A stretch of 12,820 nucleotides of DNA from CAYSPU01 sp964432995 (GCA_964432995.1 CAYSPU010000174.1:1-12820), one strand, 5' to 3'. Numbered from the stretch's first letter, positions 1 through 7,270 are shown. Notes: generated by a model not told the origin, from the letters alone. Numbers and translations are program-made.

Positions 1-193
1 CCGGCGCGACGCAGTTCATGGGCACAGAGCATTCGTCGGGGCAACCGTAGCGCCGACATTCTTGTCGGCGTCATGCCGGCTGGAAAACCGGCGCGACGCA
101 GTTCATGGGCACAGAGCATTCGTCGGGGCAACCGTAGCGCCGACATTCTTGTCGGCGTCATGCCGGCTCGAAAACCGGCGCGACGCAGTTCAT
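1..193. repeat. 87-bp tandem repeat, about 2.2 copies
   Basis: Bases 1-87 and 88-174 are the same 87-bp unit, differing visibly only near the end (ctgg versus ctcg before aaaa). A third copy begins at 175 and follows the unit for about 19 bases before diverging. Each full unit contains an 8-bp inverted repeat, cgccgaca-ttct-tgtcggcg, at 51-70 and 138-157, preceded by gtag. The array may extend beyond the left edge of the window. Units abut directly with no variable spacers, so it is not a CRISPR. Function is unknown; it resembles a REP-type palindrome amplified in tandem. Confidence 0.9.
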
Positions 194-243
194 CGACCCA
201 AGGCGCATCCGACGGTTGGATGAGGCGGCTTTCCATGAACCTC

Positions 244-313
244 GTAGCCGCCGACGTCAGTCGGCGCACGACTCTGTACCGGAGAGTCAGCGCGGACTCA
301 CGTCCGCGGCTAC
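244..313. repeat. Composite REP-like palindromic element
   Basis: Two small hairpins sit in mirror orientation. The first is cgccgac-gtca-gtcggcg (249-266) preceded by gtag. The second is cgcggac-tcac-gtccgcg (291-308) followed by gctac. The outer gtagc (244-248) and gctac (309-313) are complementary, so the whole 70 bp can fold as one structure. The first hairpin shares the gtag plus gccgac core with the 87-bp tandem repeat upstream. It lies downstream of the glycoside hydrolase stop and might protect or terminate that transcript, but no U-tract is present. Confidence 0.7.
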
Positions 314-417
314 GGCTACCCCAAGAACTGGCGGGGCGTGATCGACGTCCGCCGCGCTCATCGCGCCTTCCGCAAGCGGCTTGGCGGCCGTGCAGAAGAA
401 GTTGCACCCGCGCAGCA

Positions 418-3213
418 TCATTCCGCCACCACCGGCGTCAGCGTCACGGGGCCGAGCAAGCCCGCGTCCGTCACCGGCCAATCCGCCGCGTCGAAGGGCT
501 TGTACTGCAGGTTGACGAAGTTGATGTCGTGGAAGTTCCTCCAAACCACCCCGCGGCGGTCCAGGTCGCGGATGCGGTTGGCGGCGGTGCTGGTGACCTC
601 GATCTCGAGTTGATTGTCGTTCGCCTTCAGCGCGTCCACTGTCACCCGGAAGGGAGCGACGAACAGCGTCCCGAGATCGGTCCCGTTCAGCCGGACGCGA
701 GCGCTTTGGCAGACGCGTCCGAGATCGAGTTCCCAGCGACCGGCGTGTGGGGGGGGAGCATCGAAGCGCAGGGAGTAGCACGCGGTGCCAGCAAACCGTT
801 GGGTGTTGGTGTCCCCGAGATCCGTCCACGAGCCCAGCCGCGCCGTTTGACGCGGAGACGGCAGTTCGGGCCCGCCTTCGACGAATCGGATGCTCCACGT
901 CCCTTCAAGCGCGACGCTCGGTCCCGTCGGGATCCGGGATTCCCATTTCGGTTCGGTGCCGCCGGCGGCGGACCGGCAGCGCAGGATCACGGACTGGCCC
1001 GGCCCCAGAATAAGCCGGACTTCCGGCCGACTGGACTGATTCTGACGACACGCGCCCATCCCCACCCGGCCGGTGAGCGGGTCCATGAGCACAATCTCCC
1101 GCGCCGCCCGGGCCAGCGGGAGCCAGCCGTGGAACGCGTTGGTCTCGGAACGGTTGGCCACGAAGTAACAGAATCCGTCGGCTACACGGCGCCGCAGGCA
1201 CATCAAGTCCGGCTGCGCGAACATCGGCTCGCCCGAGATGCCAGCCGCAGCCAACCCGGCGAGAACGTCGCCCACCAACACCTTCCCCTGGCCGATGGCG
1301 CCGCTCCGCAGAACCGGTTTCCCCTCGCCCGCGGGCGGCGAGGTCGTGTCCGGCGGCAGCAACTGGATTCTTCCCAGGAGTTGCCGCAACTCGGCGCGGC
1401 GCTCGTCTGCTTTGAGGAAACCGGGGACGTCATCGGGCAGCCGTCCTTCGACGAGGATCGTGGCCCCGGCGGATGCCAACTCGACGAGCCGCCGGGCCGT
1501 CGGCAGGGGCAGATGCGTCACCGTCGGCAGGACGATGGCGCGACAGGTGCAGCCGGGCATCAGGATCGCGCCGCGTTCGCATCTGGCGGTCGCCAGTTGG
1601 CGATCCGAGACGTAGTCGAAGGTGTGACCGGCCGCCCAGAGCCGTTCGGCGGTGCGCCCGATTGGCTGTTGCTCGAACCAGTCCCGGGTGTGGACGGTGA
1701 GGTTGCGGACCCGGCCGGTGGGATCATGCCAGAGGTCGTGGATGGGCCAGTAGAGCAGGAGGTCGTTGTCGGGGCGGCCCGACTGGAGGAGGGCCTGGCA
1801 GCGGGCGGCGTAGGCGTTCAAGGCGGCCGCATCGCGCCAAACCGGGTTGCGCGGATTCATCTGGAACGACGCGTAGAAGAGCCAGCCCGGCCAGGGAGCA
1901 TCATCGGGCGAGTAACAGGTCCCGTGGTAAATAACGTGGTTCACGCCGGACAGGAAGAGGTCGTCGAGCAGGTATTTCATGTCCGCGAGCGTTTCCGTGA
2001 AGTGCTCCTTCAGCCAGGTGCCGGTCTCGGCGGACACCAGTTGCCGTCCGGCCACATGCGCGGCCGAAGAGGCGAATTTCGAGACCAGCTTGCTCCGGTC
2101 CCGGGCGAACGTCTCCGTCTCCGGAATGTCCGCCACCGCGTAGAGGTCGAGCCAGTTCCCGGGGGAACCGTGGGCTTCGTTCCGCGTGCGGCAGCCGTGC
2201 CGATGCGCCCAGTCGACCCAGAGCGGGATGGTCTCCTCGATCATGAGATCCGACGCCGTCTCCCGGTAATCCGACTTGACGCGCGCCGCCGGTTCGGACG
2301 GTTCGTCGCTGAGGAGGAGTGGCAACTGGGTCTGCAGGCGGTAACCGCGTCGTTTCTCGAACGCCGCCAGGAAATCCGGCGCCCAGTCGGAGCGGTATTC
2401 GTAGGAATCGTGGTAGAGAGCGCGCGGCCGGAGATCGGAACCGTCCGCGAAGACGCCTTCGAACCACTCGAGGTAGCGGCGCATGGCGTCGGGGTAGAAG
2501 AGGTTCAGCATGTGGCCCTGTCCGCCGGGGCTCGCGCGCTTCACTTTCTGCCCGGAGGGCCGCTGGGAGACCGCGTAGACCCGCCAGGTGCCGGCATCGG
2601 GTGACCACGCCACCGAGCCGTCCGGGGTAACCGTCAGTTCGACACTGCGGCCTTCCGGCGAGAACGCGACCAGGGCCTGGACGGACTTCGGGTCGAGCTT
2701 CTCCGTCAGCCTCTGGCCGGCCGGCAGCTCGTACGTTTTCGAGACGACCAGGGCGTTGGCCTCGAGGTCCGTGACGCGCGGGCCGCCGAAGCACCAACCG
2801 CTGCCCGTGGTCAGGTCGACGCCAAGTCCCAACCGGCGGGCTTCGGCGATCGTGTAGCGCAGCATCTCGATCCATTGGGGGCTGAGGTACTCGACGTATC
2901 GGCCTTCAAAGCCCTTGGCGCCGTAAATCGGGATGATGTGCACGCCGCCCAAACCTGCGTCGCGATACCGCTGCAGTTCGCGGGTGAGATTGGCCTGGTC
3001 GACGGCGCTGGCCATCCACCACCAGTAGGTCCAGGGCCGCATGGACTGGGTAACGGCGGGCCAGGCGTGGGGTCCGGCGGCTTCGGCGGGCCGGGCGTGA
3101 ACGGGGGCATCGGGCGCCGGGGTCGGCACGGCACCGGGCAGCGCCACGGCGTGCGCCACGGCCAGGAGGAGAACAGCCAGAGACTGACAGTGGCAAGCCG
3201 TATGAGTTCTCAT
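418..3213 (-). CDS. GH106-type glycoside hydrolase (alpha-L-rhamnosidase-like), secreted
   Basis: 931 residues from ATG 3213. Residues 1-25 form an Ala/Leu-rich signal-peptide-like start (LAVLLLAVAHAVAL), so the enzyme is probably exported. The N-terminal catalytic part shows GH106 hallmarks: RPWTYWWWMASAV (59-71), GLGGVHIIPIYGAKG (87-101), TGSGWCFGGP (136-145), HDSYEYRSDW (268-277). Candidate catalytic glutamates are E346 in RNEAHGSPGN and E396 in SAETGTW; this is inferred by position, not by alignment. Residues ~805-931 look like a GH2-type beta-sandwich (RVRLNGTDLGTLFVAPFRV). GH106 enzymes remove terminal alpha-L-rhamnose from plant polysaccharides such as rhamnogalacturonan, but substrate here is inferred from family only. 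At 931 aa it is shorter than many GH106 proteins. The frame is open upstream to 3852, but that part is arginine-rich and overlaps the ACP gene, so the signal-peptide ATG is preferred; no clear Shine-Dalgarno precedes it. Confidence 0.9.
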   Translation of the reverse strand: MRTHTACHCQSLAVLLLAVAHAVALPGAVPTPAPDAPVHARPAEAAGPHAWPAVTQSMRPWTYWWWMASAVDQANLTRELQRYRDAGLGGVHIIPIYGAKGFEGRYVEYLSPQWIEMLRYTIAEARRLGLGVDLTTGSGWCFGGPRVTDLEANALVVSKTYELPAGQRLTEKLDPKSVQALVAFSPEGRSVELTVTPDGSVAWSPDAGTWRVYAVSQRPSGQKVKRASPGGQGHMLNLFYPDAMRRYLEWFEGVFADGSDLRPRALYHDSYEYRSDWAPDFLAAFEKRRGYRLQTQLPLLLSDEPSEPAARVKSDYRETASDLMIEETIPLWVDWAHRHGCRTRNEAHGSPGNWLDLYAVADIPETETFARDRSKLVSKFASSAAHVAGRQLVSAETGTWLKEHFTETLADMKYLLDDLFLSGVNHVIYHGTCYSPDDAPWPGWLFYASFQMNPRNPVWRDAAALNAYAARCQALLQSGRPDNDLLLYWPIHDLWHDPTGRVRNLTVHTRDWFEQQPIGRTAERLWAAGHTFDYVSDRQLATARCERGAILMPGCTCRAIVLPTVTHLPLPTARRLVELASAGATILVEGRLPDDVPGFLKADERRAELRQLLGRIQLLPPDTTSPPAGEGKPVLRSGAIGQGKVLVGDVLAGLAAAGISGEPMFAQPDLMCLRRRVADGFCYFVANRSETNAFHGWLPLARAAREIVLMDPLTGRVGMGACRQNQSSRPEVRLILGPGQSVILRCRSAAGGTEPKWESRIPTGPSVALEGTWSIRFVEGGPELPSPRQTARLGSWTDLGDTNTQRFAGTACYSLRFDAPPPHAGRWELDLGRVCQSARVRLNGTDLGTLFVAPFRVTVDALKANDNQLEIEVTSTAANRIRDLDRRGVVWRNFHDINFVNLQYKPFDAADWPVTDAGLLGPVTLTPVVAE

Positions 3214-3458
3214 GGGAGCGTGCTCTGGTTTCGCGGAACGGCGCCAGCGTAGCCCCAGGCAATCAAGAGACACAAGCCGGCTGTGGGGATCCGCTGAAGA
3301 CGGCGTTCCCGCGGTGGCGCGACGGCAGGCCCGCGGCTCGAGGGCGGCAGGTTGTCCCGGCGGCGGGTCGGGCCGGACCGCGCCCGCTTTGGCCAGAGGC
3401 CCCGTGATGATCCTGGCGGCGTTCTTCGCGCCGTCGATTCGGCAACGCCGGAAGGGGA

Positions 3459-3483
3459 ACAGCGGAGCCGCCCAAACCGCTGT
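3459..3483 (-). terminator. Possible terminator hairpin after the ACP gene
   Basis: acagcgg (3459-3465) pairs with ccgctgt (3477-3483) across an 11-base loop, starting 5 bases beyond the ACP stop codon on the minus strand. There is no real U-tract after it, so intrinsic termination is uncertain. Its position between the ACP stop and the glycoside hydrolase suggests the two genes are not one simple operon. Confidence 0.35.
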
Positions 3484-3488
3484 GGGCC

Positions 3489-3758
3489 CTACGCCGGCTG
3501 TCCCGTGCGCTGCAGGTGCTCCGCCAGGGCCTCGTGCAGATCGGCCACGGTGTGGATGCGATCCATCGCTTCGTCCGGGAAGGAGACATTGAAAGTCTCC
3601 TCGACCGTCATGCCGATCTCGACGATGTCCAGCGAGTCGGCGCCGAGATCGGCGCGGATGTCGGCTTCGGCCGTGATCTGGTTTGGTTGGACGCCCAGTT
3701 GGTCGACGAGGATTTCCTGGACCTTGGCGCTGGCGTTTTCCGAGAGGATGTCGTTCAT
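3489..3758 (-). CDS. Acyl carrier protein (discrete, phosphopantetheine-binding)
   Basis: 89 residues. The motif LGADSLDIVEIGMTVEE (38-54) contains the DSL signature, with S42 the predicted site for 4'-phosphopantetheine attachment. The four-helix ACP pattern is complete: helix I VQEILVDQLGV, helix II after DSL, then FPDEAMDRIHTVADLHEAL. Length fits a stand-alone ACP. The start at 3758 is chosen because AGGA lies 8 bases upstream; an in-frame ATG at 3779 (MNQQEPNM...) would lack this. It carries acyl or other thioester-bound intermediates in the cytoplasm. No ketosynthase, malonyltransferase or ligase is adjacent, so it looks like an orphan ACP rather than the housekeeping acpP of a fab cluster. 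It is divergent from a LysR-type regulator, which may control it. The acyl substrate is unknown. Confidence 0.92.
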   Translation of the reverse strand: MNDILSENASAKVQEILVDQLGVQPNQITAEADIRADLGADSLDIVEIGMTVEETFNVSFPDEAMDRIHTVADLHEALAEHLQRTGQPA

Positions 3759-3866
3759 ATTGGGTTCCTGTTGGTTCATTGGTTGGACTGTGTATGACGC
3801 AGGCACGGTAGCGCGTTGGCATTGTCTTGATAGGCGGATGATCACGAGTCACCCTACTGGCTAGTC
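3759..3866. promoter_or_regulatory. Divergent intergenic control region (ACP / LysR)
   Basis: The 108 bp between the ACP start (minus) and the LysR start (plus) must hold both promoters if each gene has its own. LysR-type regulators commonly bind such divergent spacers and control both genes. It is less GC-rich than its surroundings and contains two ttggtt/ttggttgg elements (about 3770-3785). I see no convincing -35/-10 pair or perfect LysR box, so the role is inferred from gene arrangement alone. Confidence 0.4.
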
Positions 3867-4781
3867 ATGTTTGCCAGGCTGTTTACGGATACCGGGCTCT
3901 CGCTGGATCGGCTGCGTGCCCTGGTGGAGGTCGGCGCCGCCGGCAGCATTGCCAAGGCGGCCGAAGGCGATCCCATCCGGCAGAGTCAGTACAGTCGGCA
4001 GATCAAGGAGCTTGAGGATTTCTTCCAGACCAAGCTGATCGAACGGTACGGGAAGGGGATCCGCCTCACGCGGGGCGGCAAGGAGTTGGCGCGGATCTCG
4101 AGGTTCTTCCTTTTGGGCCTGTCGAACTTCCAACGCGGTTGTCGCGCTGAGGAACAGACGTTCCGCATCGGCAGCAGCGCGACGTTCATTCGGTGCTATC
4201 TGCTGCCGGTGCTGGCGGCCTCGCCCGCGGTCCGGTCGGGACCGCGTTACGCCGTGGAGGTCACAAACGACCTCGACGCGGAAAGACGGCTCCATGATCT
4301 GACGCTGGATTTCGCGGTGGTGACGTCCGCGGCGATCAGCCGGCCGCTCCAACTCGAGTCGCTGGGCAGTTGGCGCCTGAACCTGTGGGTGCCGAAGGCA
4401 ATCTGTCGGGATGACCGCCAAGCCGTGCAGGCCCTGAAGAACCAGGAGCTGCCTCTGGCGTTGCCGTGTGCGGAGGTCGATTCCTCGAGGCTGCCGCTGC
4501 CTCCGGGCGGCGAACCGCGGCTGCGCTGCAGCAGCTTCCTTGAAGCCAAGACCGCCCTCGAGAGCGGGGGCGTGGCGGCGCTGCTGCCCGATTTCCTCCA
4601 GCCGGAATCGTCGACCGGCTCGTTCCTCCGGGTGCGGGTTCCGGCCCTCGGGCCCGCGGTCTTCCACTACCGGCTGGCCTGGAACCCGCGACTCCTCCGT
4701 CTGAATCCGCACGCCACGCGCCGGCGCGATTTCCTCATCCGGTCGCTGGCGGCCGGCATGCGGGCGGGGCCACAGGCGTGA
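3867..4781 (+). CDS. LysR-type transcriptional regulator
   Basis: 304 residues. The N-terminal winged helix-turn-helix spans ~10-75: LSLDRLRALVEVGAAGSIAK is followed by SQYSRQIKELEDFFQTKLIE and RLTRGGKELA, the usual LysR order of helix, recognition helix and wing. Residues ~97-300 form the periplasmic-binding-protein-like effector domain (FRIGSSATFIRCYLLPVL, then LDFAVVTSA). Length is normal for the family. The start follows ctggctagtc with no obvious Shine-Dalgarno. It is divergent from the ACP gene, the classical arrangement in which a LysR protein regulates its neighbour and itself. The effector ligand cannot be read from sequence. No operon partner follows; the next plus-strand gene begins 356 bp later. 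Confidence 0.9.
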   Translation: MFARLFTDTGLSLDRLRALVEVGAAGSIAKAAEGDPIRQSQYSRQIKELEDFFQTKLIERYGKGIRLTRGGKELARISRFFLLGLSNFQRGCRAEEQTFRIGSSATFIRCYLLPVLAASPAVRSGPRYAVEVTNDLDAERRLHDLTLDFAVVTSAAISRPLQLESLGSWRLNLWVPKAICRDDRQAVQALKNQELPLALPCAEVDSSRLPLPPGGEPRLRCSSFLEAKTALESGGVAALLPDFLQPESSTGSFLRVRVPALGPAVFHYRLAWNPRLLRLNPHATRRRDFLIRSLAAGMRAGPQA

Positions 4782-4894
4782 AGCGGGGTGGCCGCAGCCG
4801 CGTGCAGGAGGCGTCTCCACCGACAGCGTGGACATCCCGAGACTCGGGGACCCGGAGATCAGCCTCCCCCATTCGTTGTCCAACCGCTGATCGG

Positions 4895-4921
4895 CATTCT
4901 TCATTCTGCATTCTGCATTCT
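4895..4921. repeat. cattctg minisatellite
   Basis: A short tandem run of cattct/cattctg units: cattct at 4895, then cattctg at 4902 and 4909 and cattct at 4916, followed by ccatctcccc. It is AT-richer than the surrounding DNA and has no coding role. Similar runs recur in spacers of repeat-rich environmental genomes (recollection, not checked). Confidence 0.7.
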
Positions 4922-4969
4922 CCATCTCCCCCCCGAATCCGCGAGCTGCTTTCTCCATCGGTTGTGTAG

Positions 4970-4992
4970 GATCCCGCCGACGAGGCGGGATC
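4970..4992. repeat. 9-bp inverted repeat hairpin
   Basis: gatcccgcc (4970-4978) and ggcgggatc (4984-4992) are perfect inverted repeats around the loop gacga. It lies 189 bp after the LysR stop and 145 bp before the oxidoreductase start. It could be a REP-like element or a distal terminator; no T-run follows on either strand. Confidence 0.65.
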
Positions 4993-5137
4993 TTCCCGGA
5001 GCCGACAGAACGCCCGTCCGCAGGGGCGAGAGCCGCGCTACGACGGGGGACGAACGAACCCCCAGCGCCACTTACGCGAGGATCCGGGTCCCCATCCCGC
5101 CCTTGCCAGCAGCACGCGGCCCCGGCATGGTGCACGC

Positions 5138-6487
5138 ATGCGAGCAGACTCTTCTTCCCGACCGACGCGGCTGATCTCGCGCCGCCACTTCCTCCATCGG
5201 AGTTCCGCCATGGCGGGGGCGACCCTGGCATTCCCGACGCTGATTCCCGCAAGCGCTCTGGCGGCGCCGGGGGTTCCCGGGGCGAACGACCGGCTGGGTG
5301 TGGGCGTGATCGGCATGGGCCGGCAGGCCGGTGACCTGCTCAAGATGCTCGTCGGCTTCAAAGATGTCCGCCTCGCGGGCTTTGCCGATGTGAACCTGCC
5401 GCGGGCCCAGGCCATGGCCCAGACCCATGGCGGCACGGCGGTGCAGGATTACCGGCGGTTGCTCGAACAGAAGGACGTCGACGCCATCATCACCGCCACG
5501 CCGGAGCATTGGCGGATCCTGATCTGCCTGGACGCCTGCGAGGCCGGCAAGGACCTGTATGTGGAGAAGCCGATGAGCCTGACGATCCGCGAGGGGCGCT
5601 GGATCGTGGAGGCCGTTCGTCGGAACAAACGAGTCTTGCAGACTGGCAGCCAGCAGCGCTCGATGTGGCCCAATCACGCCGGCTGCGCCTTCATCCGCTC
5701 AGGCGGCCTCGGCAAGATCCAGCGGGTAATCGCCCACAACTACCCCACCCCCTGGGAAGGCGCCCTGCCCGGACAACCCGTTCCGGAGGGCCTCGATTGG
5801 GATCGCTGGTGCGGCCCCACCGAACCGGTCCCCTACAACCTCGATCTCTACCTGCCGCGGGCCAACCCGGGCTGGCTCTCCTTCCGACCCTATTCCGGAG
5901 GCGAGATGACGGGCTGGGGGTCGCACGGTTTCGATCAGGTGCAGTGCGCGCTCGGCATGGACGCCGCCGGACCGATCGAAGTCTGGACGGAGAGCGGCAA
6001 GATCGAGCCGCTGAAATACACGGCGCCCGAGCCGAAGACCCGCGGGGACGGCATCTGCAGCAAACCAAAGGTCTTCTTTCGCTACCCGGGCGACATCATC
6101 ATGGAGTTGGGTGACGGGCCGCCCGGCGGGGCGATCTTCATCGGCGAGAAAGGGCGGGTCACGATTGATCGTGGGATCTTCAAGTCCGATCCGCCGGAGT
6201 TGGCGGAAGAAGCGCTGACGCACAAGACGCCGGGCTTTGTGTTCAGCCACCAGCGAAATTGGATCGACTGCATCCGGAGCCGGCAGCAGCCGGTGGCCTC
6301 GGCGGAGGTGGGGCACCGGTCGGCGACCGTCTGTCACTTGGGCAACATCGCGCGATGGGTCGGCCGCAAACTGCGCTGGGATCCGGTGAAGGAGGAGTTC
6401 CCCGGGGACGCCGAGGCGAATGCGCTGCTGGATCGTGCGCGGCGCAAGGGGTTCGAGGTGCCAAAACGGCTGCAGGTCACCGCGTAG
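5138..6487 (+). CDS. Gfo/Idh/MocA family oxidoreductase with Tat signal
   Basis: 449 residues. A twin-arginine signal is clear: SRRHFLHRSS (14-23), then the hydrophobic stretch AMAGATLAFPTLIPASALA (24-42), so the folded enzyme is probably exported with its cofactor. The Rossmann domain follows: GVGVIGMGRQAG (54-65) binds NAD(P), and YVEKPMSLT (141-149) carries the EKP lysine typical of this superfamily. The C-terminal alpha/beta domain includes GGEMTGWGSHGFDQVQ (residues ~254-269), with a conserved His. Members oxidise or reduce sugars, inositols or related polyols, or act in sugar-epimerising pathways; the substrate here is unknown. Length (about 430-460 aa) is usual for the Tat-exported group abundant in Verrucomicrobiota and Planctomycetota. 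The ATG at 5138 is kept because the Tat motif needs it; the ribosome-binding site is weak. Confidence 0.93.
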   Translation: MRADSSSRPTRLISRRHFLHRSSAMAGATLAFPTLIPASALAAPGVPGANDRLGVGVIGMGRQAGDLLKMLVGFKDVRLAGFADVNLPRAQAMAQTHGGTAVQDYRRLLEQKDVDAIITATPEHWRILICLDACEAGKDLYVEKPMSLTIREGRWIVEAVRRNKRVLQTGSQQRSMWPNHAGCAFIRSGGLGKIQRVIAHNYPTPWEGALPGQPVPEGLDWDRWCGPTEPVPYNLDLYLPRANPGWLSFRPYSGGEMTGWGSHGFDQVQCALGMDAAGPIEVWTESGKIEPLKYTAPEPKTRGDGICSKPKVFFRYPGDIIMELGDGPPGGAIFIGEKGRVTIDRGIFKSDPPELAEEALTHKTPGFVFSHQRNWIDCIRSRQQPVASAEVGHRSATVCHLGNIARWVGRKLRWDPVKEEFPGDAEANALLDRARRKGFEVPKRLQVTA

Positions 6488-6507
6488 GCGGCGCAGCGGG
6501 AGAGAGG

Positions 6508-6647
6508 GGAGAGGTCGCCCTGCCGGATGGGAGAGGTACTCCTGGCAGGGCGCGCTCTCCGTAGCGCGCCGGAGACGTGTGCTCCGTTGAGGGCTGACCG
6601 CTCCGGTCGGCGCCCTCGGAGAGGTCGCCCTACCGGATGGGAGAGGT
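6508..6647. repeat. 30-bp direct repeat flanking paired hairpins
   Basis: The 30-mer starting ggagaggtcgccct at 6508-6537 recurs at 6618-6647 with one visible difference (g versus a), spaced 110 bp start to start. Between the copies are two small inverted repeats: cggag...ctccg (6570-6586), preceded by gtagcg, and gaccg-ctc-cggtc (6596-6608). The block sits between two converging genes, where a bidirectional transcription stop would be useful. It may equally be a dispersed repeat family. Confidence 0.75.
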
Positions 6648-6693
6648 GCACGCGGATGGGCGGGACCGTCGCACCGGTCCCCAGGCGCTGCCG

Positions 6694-7068
6694 CTAGATC
6701 AGCTTCGAGTTGAGCAGTTCGCCGATGGTCTCCATCAGCGCCTCCGCATCGGCCGGCTTCTTCTGCTGAATGACGCTCTGCAGTTCGACCACGGCATCGG
6801 TGACGGCCTGCTTCTCGGCATCGCTCAGCTTGCCGGAGTCCGCCGCCTTGCCGAAGCAGGTCAAGGCTTCGGCGTAGTTCCCCCCTTTGATGGCGGCCAC
6901 CGCCTTGTCGATGTCCGCCTTAACGTCCGCGTTGGCCGAGGTGAAGGCCTGAGTCAGTTGGCTCGTGTCCACCTTCCACTTGGCAGGCGACTTGTACACG
7001 ACATAGCCGGCAATACCGGCGGCCACGATCACCAGGATCGCGATCAGGATCAGTTTCTTCAGTTTCAT
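6694..7068 (-). CDS. Small membrane-anchored helical protein, unknown function
   Basis: 124 residues. The N-terminus MKLKK is followed by one hydrophobic segment (LILIAILVIVAAGIAGYVVY, 6-25), a single-pass anchor or uncleaved signal. The remaining ~95 residues are predicted helical and hydrophilic, with a TPR-like pattern (AVAAIKGGNYAEALTCFGKA, 57-76, followed by helices to 120), so it probably sits outside the membrane as a small interaction module. No Cys lipobox is present. I do not recognise the family. It is convergent with the oxidoreductase. No clear Shine-Dalgarno precedes the ATG. Codon use and amino-acid composition (Lys/Ala/Asp balance, no Arg-rich runs) mark it as a real gene unlike the shadow frames nearby. 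Confidence 0.8.
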   Translation of the reverse strand: MKLKKLILIAILVIVAAGIAGYVVYKSPAKWKVDTSQLTQAFTSANADVKADIDKAVAAIKGGNYAEALTCFGKAADSGKLSDAEKQAVTDAVVELQSVIQQKKPADAEALMETIGELLNSKLI

Positions 7069-7137
7069 AGTCCAGACAGCTCAGTGTTCTGTTTGCAGGA
7101 TACCCTGCCGGACCACCCGGGAGCTGGCCAGTGAAAA

Positions 7138-7211
7138 ACACGGATGGACACGGATCGGCCGACCGGCCGTTCTTCCTTCTGCGCCTTTTGCGCCTTTTCG
7201 CGGCTGAAACC
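7138..7211. repeat. Dispersed minisatellite segment (gcgcctttt type)
   Basis: acacggatggacacggat (7138-7155) contains the near-duplicate acacggat. It is followed by cggccgaccggccg and then tcttccttct with two exact gcgcctttt units (7181-7189, 7190-7198) and cgcggctgaaacc. Read on the minus strand this gives a run of gcgaaaaggcgcaaaaggc type, a spacer repeat I recognise from other environmental bacterial genomes (recollection only). No coding potential. Confidence 0.6.
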
Positions 7212-7270
7212 CGGGGAGCATGGAGATCCTCGTCCCTCGCCCCCCGGAGATGCCGACTTGGTTGGAGGTC

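Larger units (their letters stand above)
1..417. other. Gene-free left flank, repeats only
   Basis: Downstream of the glycoside hydrolase (which ends at 418 on the minus strand) I see no coding region I can support. The stretch holds the 87-bp tandem array and the composite palindrome. Open frames crossing it in several registers have low-complexity, arginine-rich translations typical of high-GC spacer DNA. The segment 314-417 contains nothing recognisable. Confidence 0.6.
4782..5137. other. Gene-free spacer with minisatellite and hairpin
   Basis: This 356-bp stretch between the LysR gene and the oxidoreductase contains a cattctg minisatellite (4895-4921) and a strong hairpin (4970-4992). 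Frames across it translate to low-complexity sequence; the minus-strand frame gives MENAECRMKNAD, an artefact of the minisatellite. No promoter for the downstream oxidoreductase could be recognised with confidence. Confidence 0.6.

Noticed and set aside
1..193. Possible CRISPR array
   Set aside because: The 87-bp units abut one another with no unique spacers, and no cas genes are present.
338..613. 91-codon plus-strand frame
   Set aside because: Its second half is antisense to the glycoside hydrolase C-terminus, and the first half is Arg/Ala-rich spacer with no homology I recognise.
73..2604. 843-codon open frame on the plus strand
   Set aside because: It is antisense to the glycoside hydrolase, has an Arg/Gly/Pro/Val-rich composition with no recognisable domain, and begins inside the tandem repeat. 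Long antisense frames are expected at this GC content.
3214..3852. Upstream extension of the glycoside hydrolase frame to an ATG at 3852
   Set aside because: The extension is Arg/Pro-rich, overlaps the ACP gene in another frame, and would bury a good signal peptide that starts at 3213.
3861..5252. 463-codon minus-strand frame
   Set aside because: It is antisense to the LysR gene, and its upstream part is translated spacer repeat (MENAECRMKNAD from the cattctg minisatellite).
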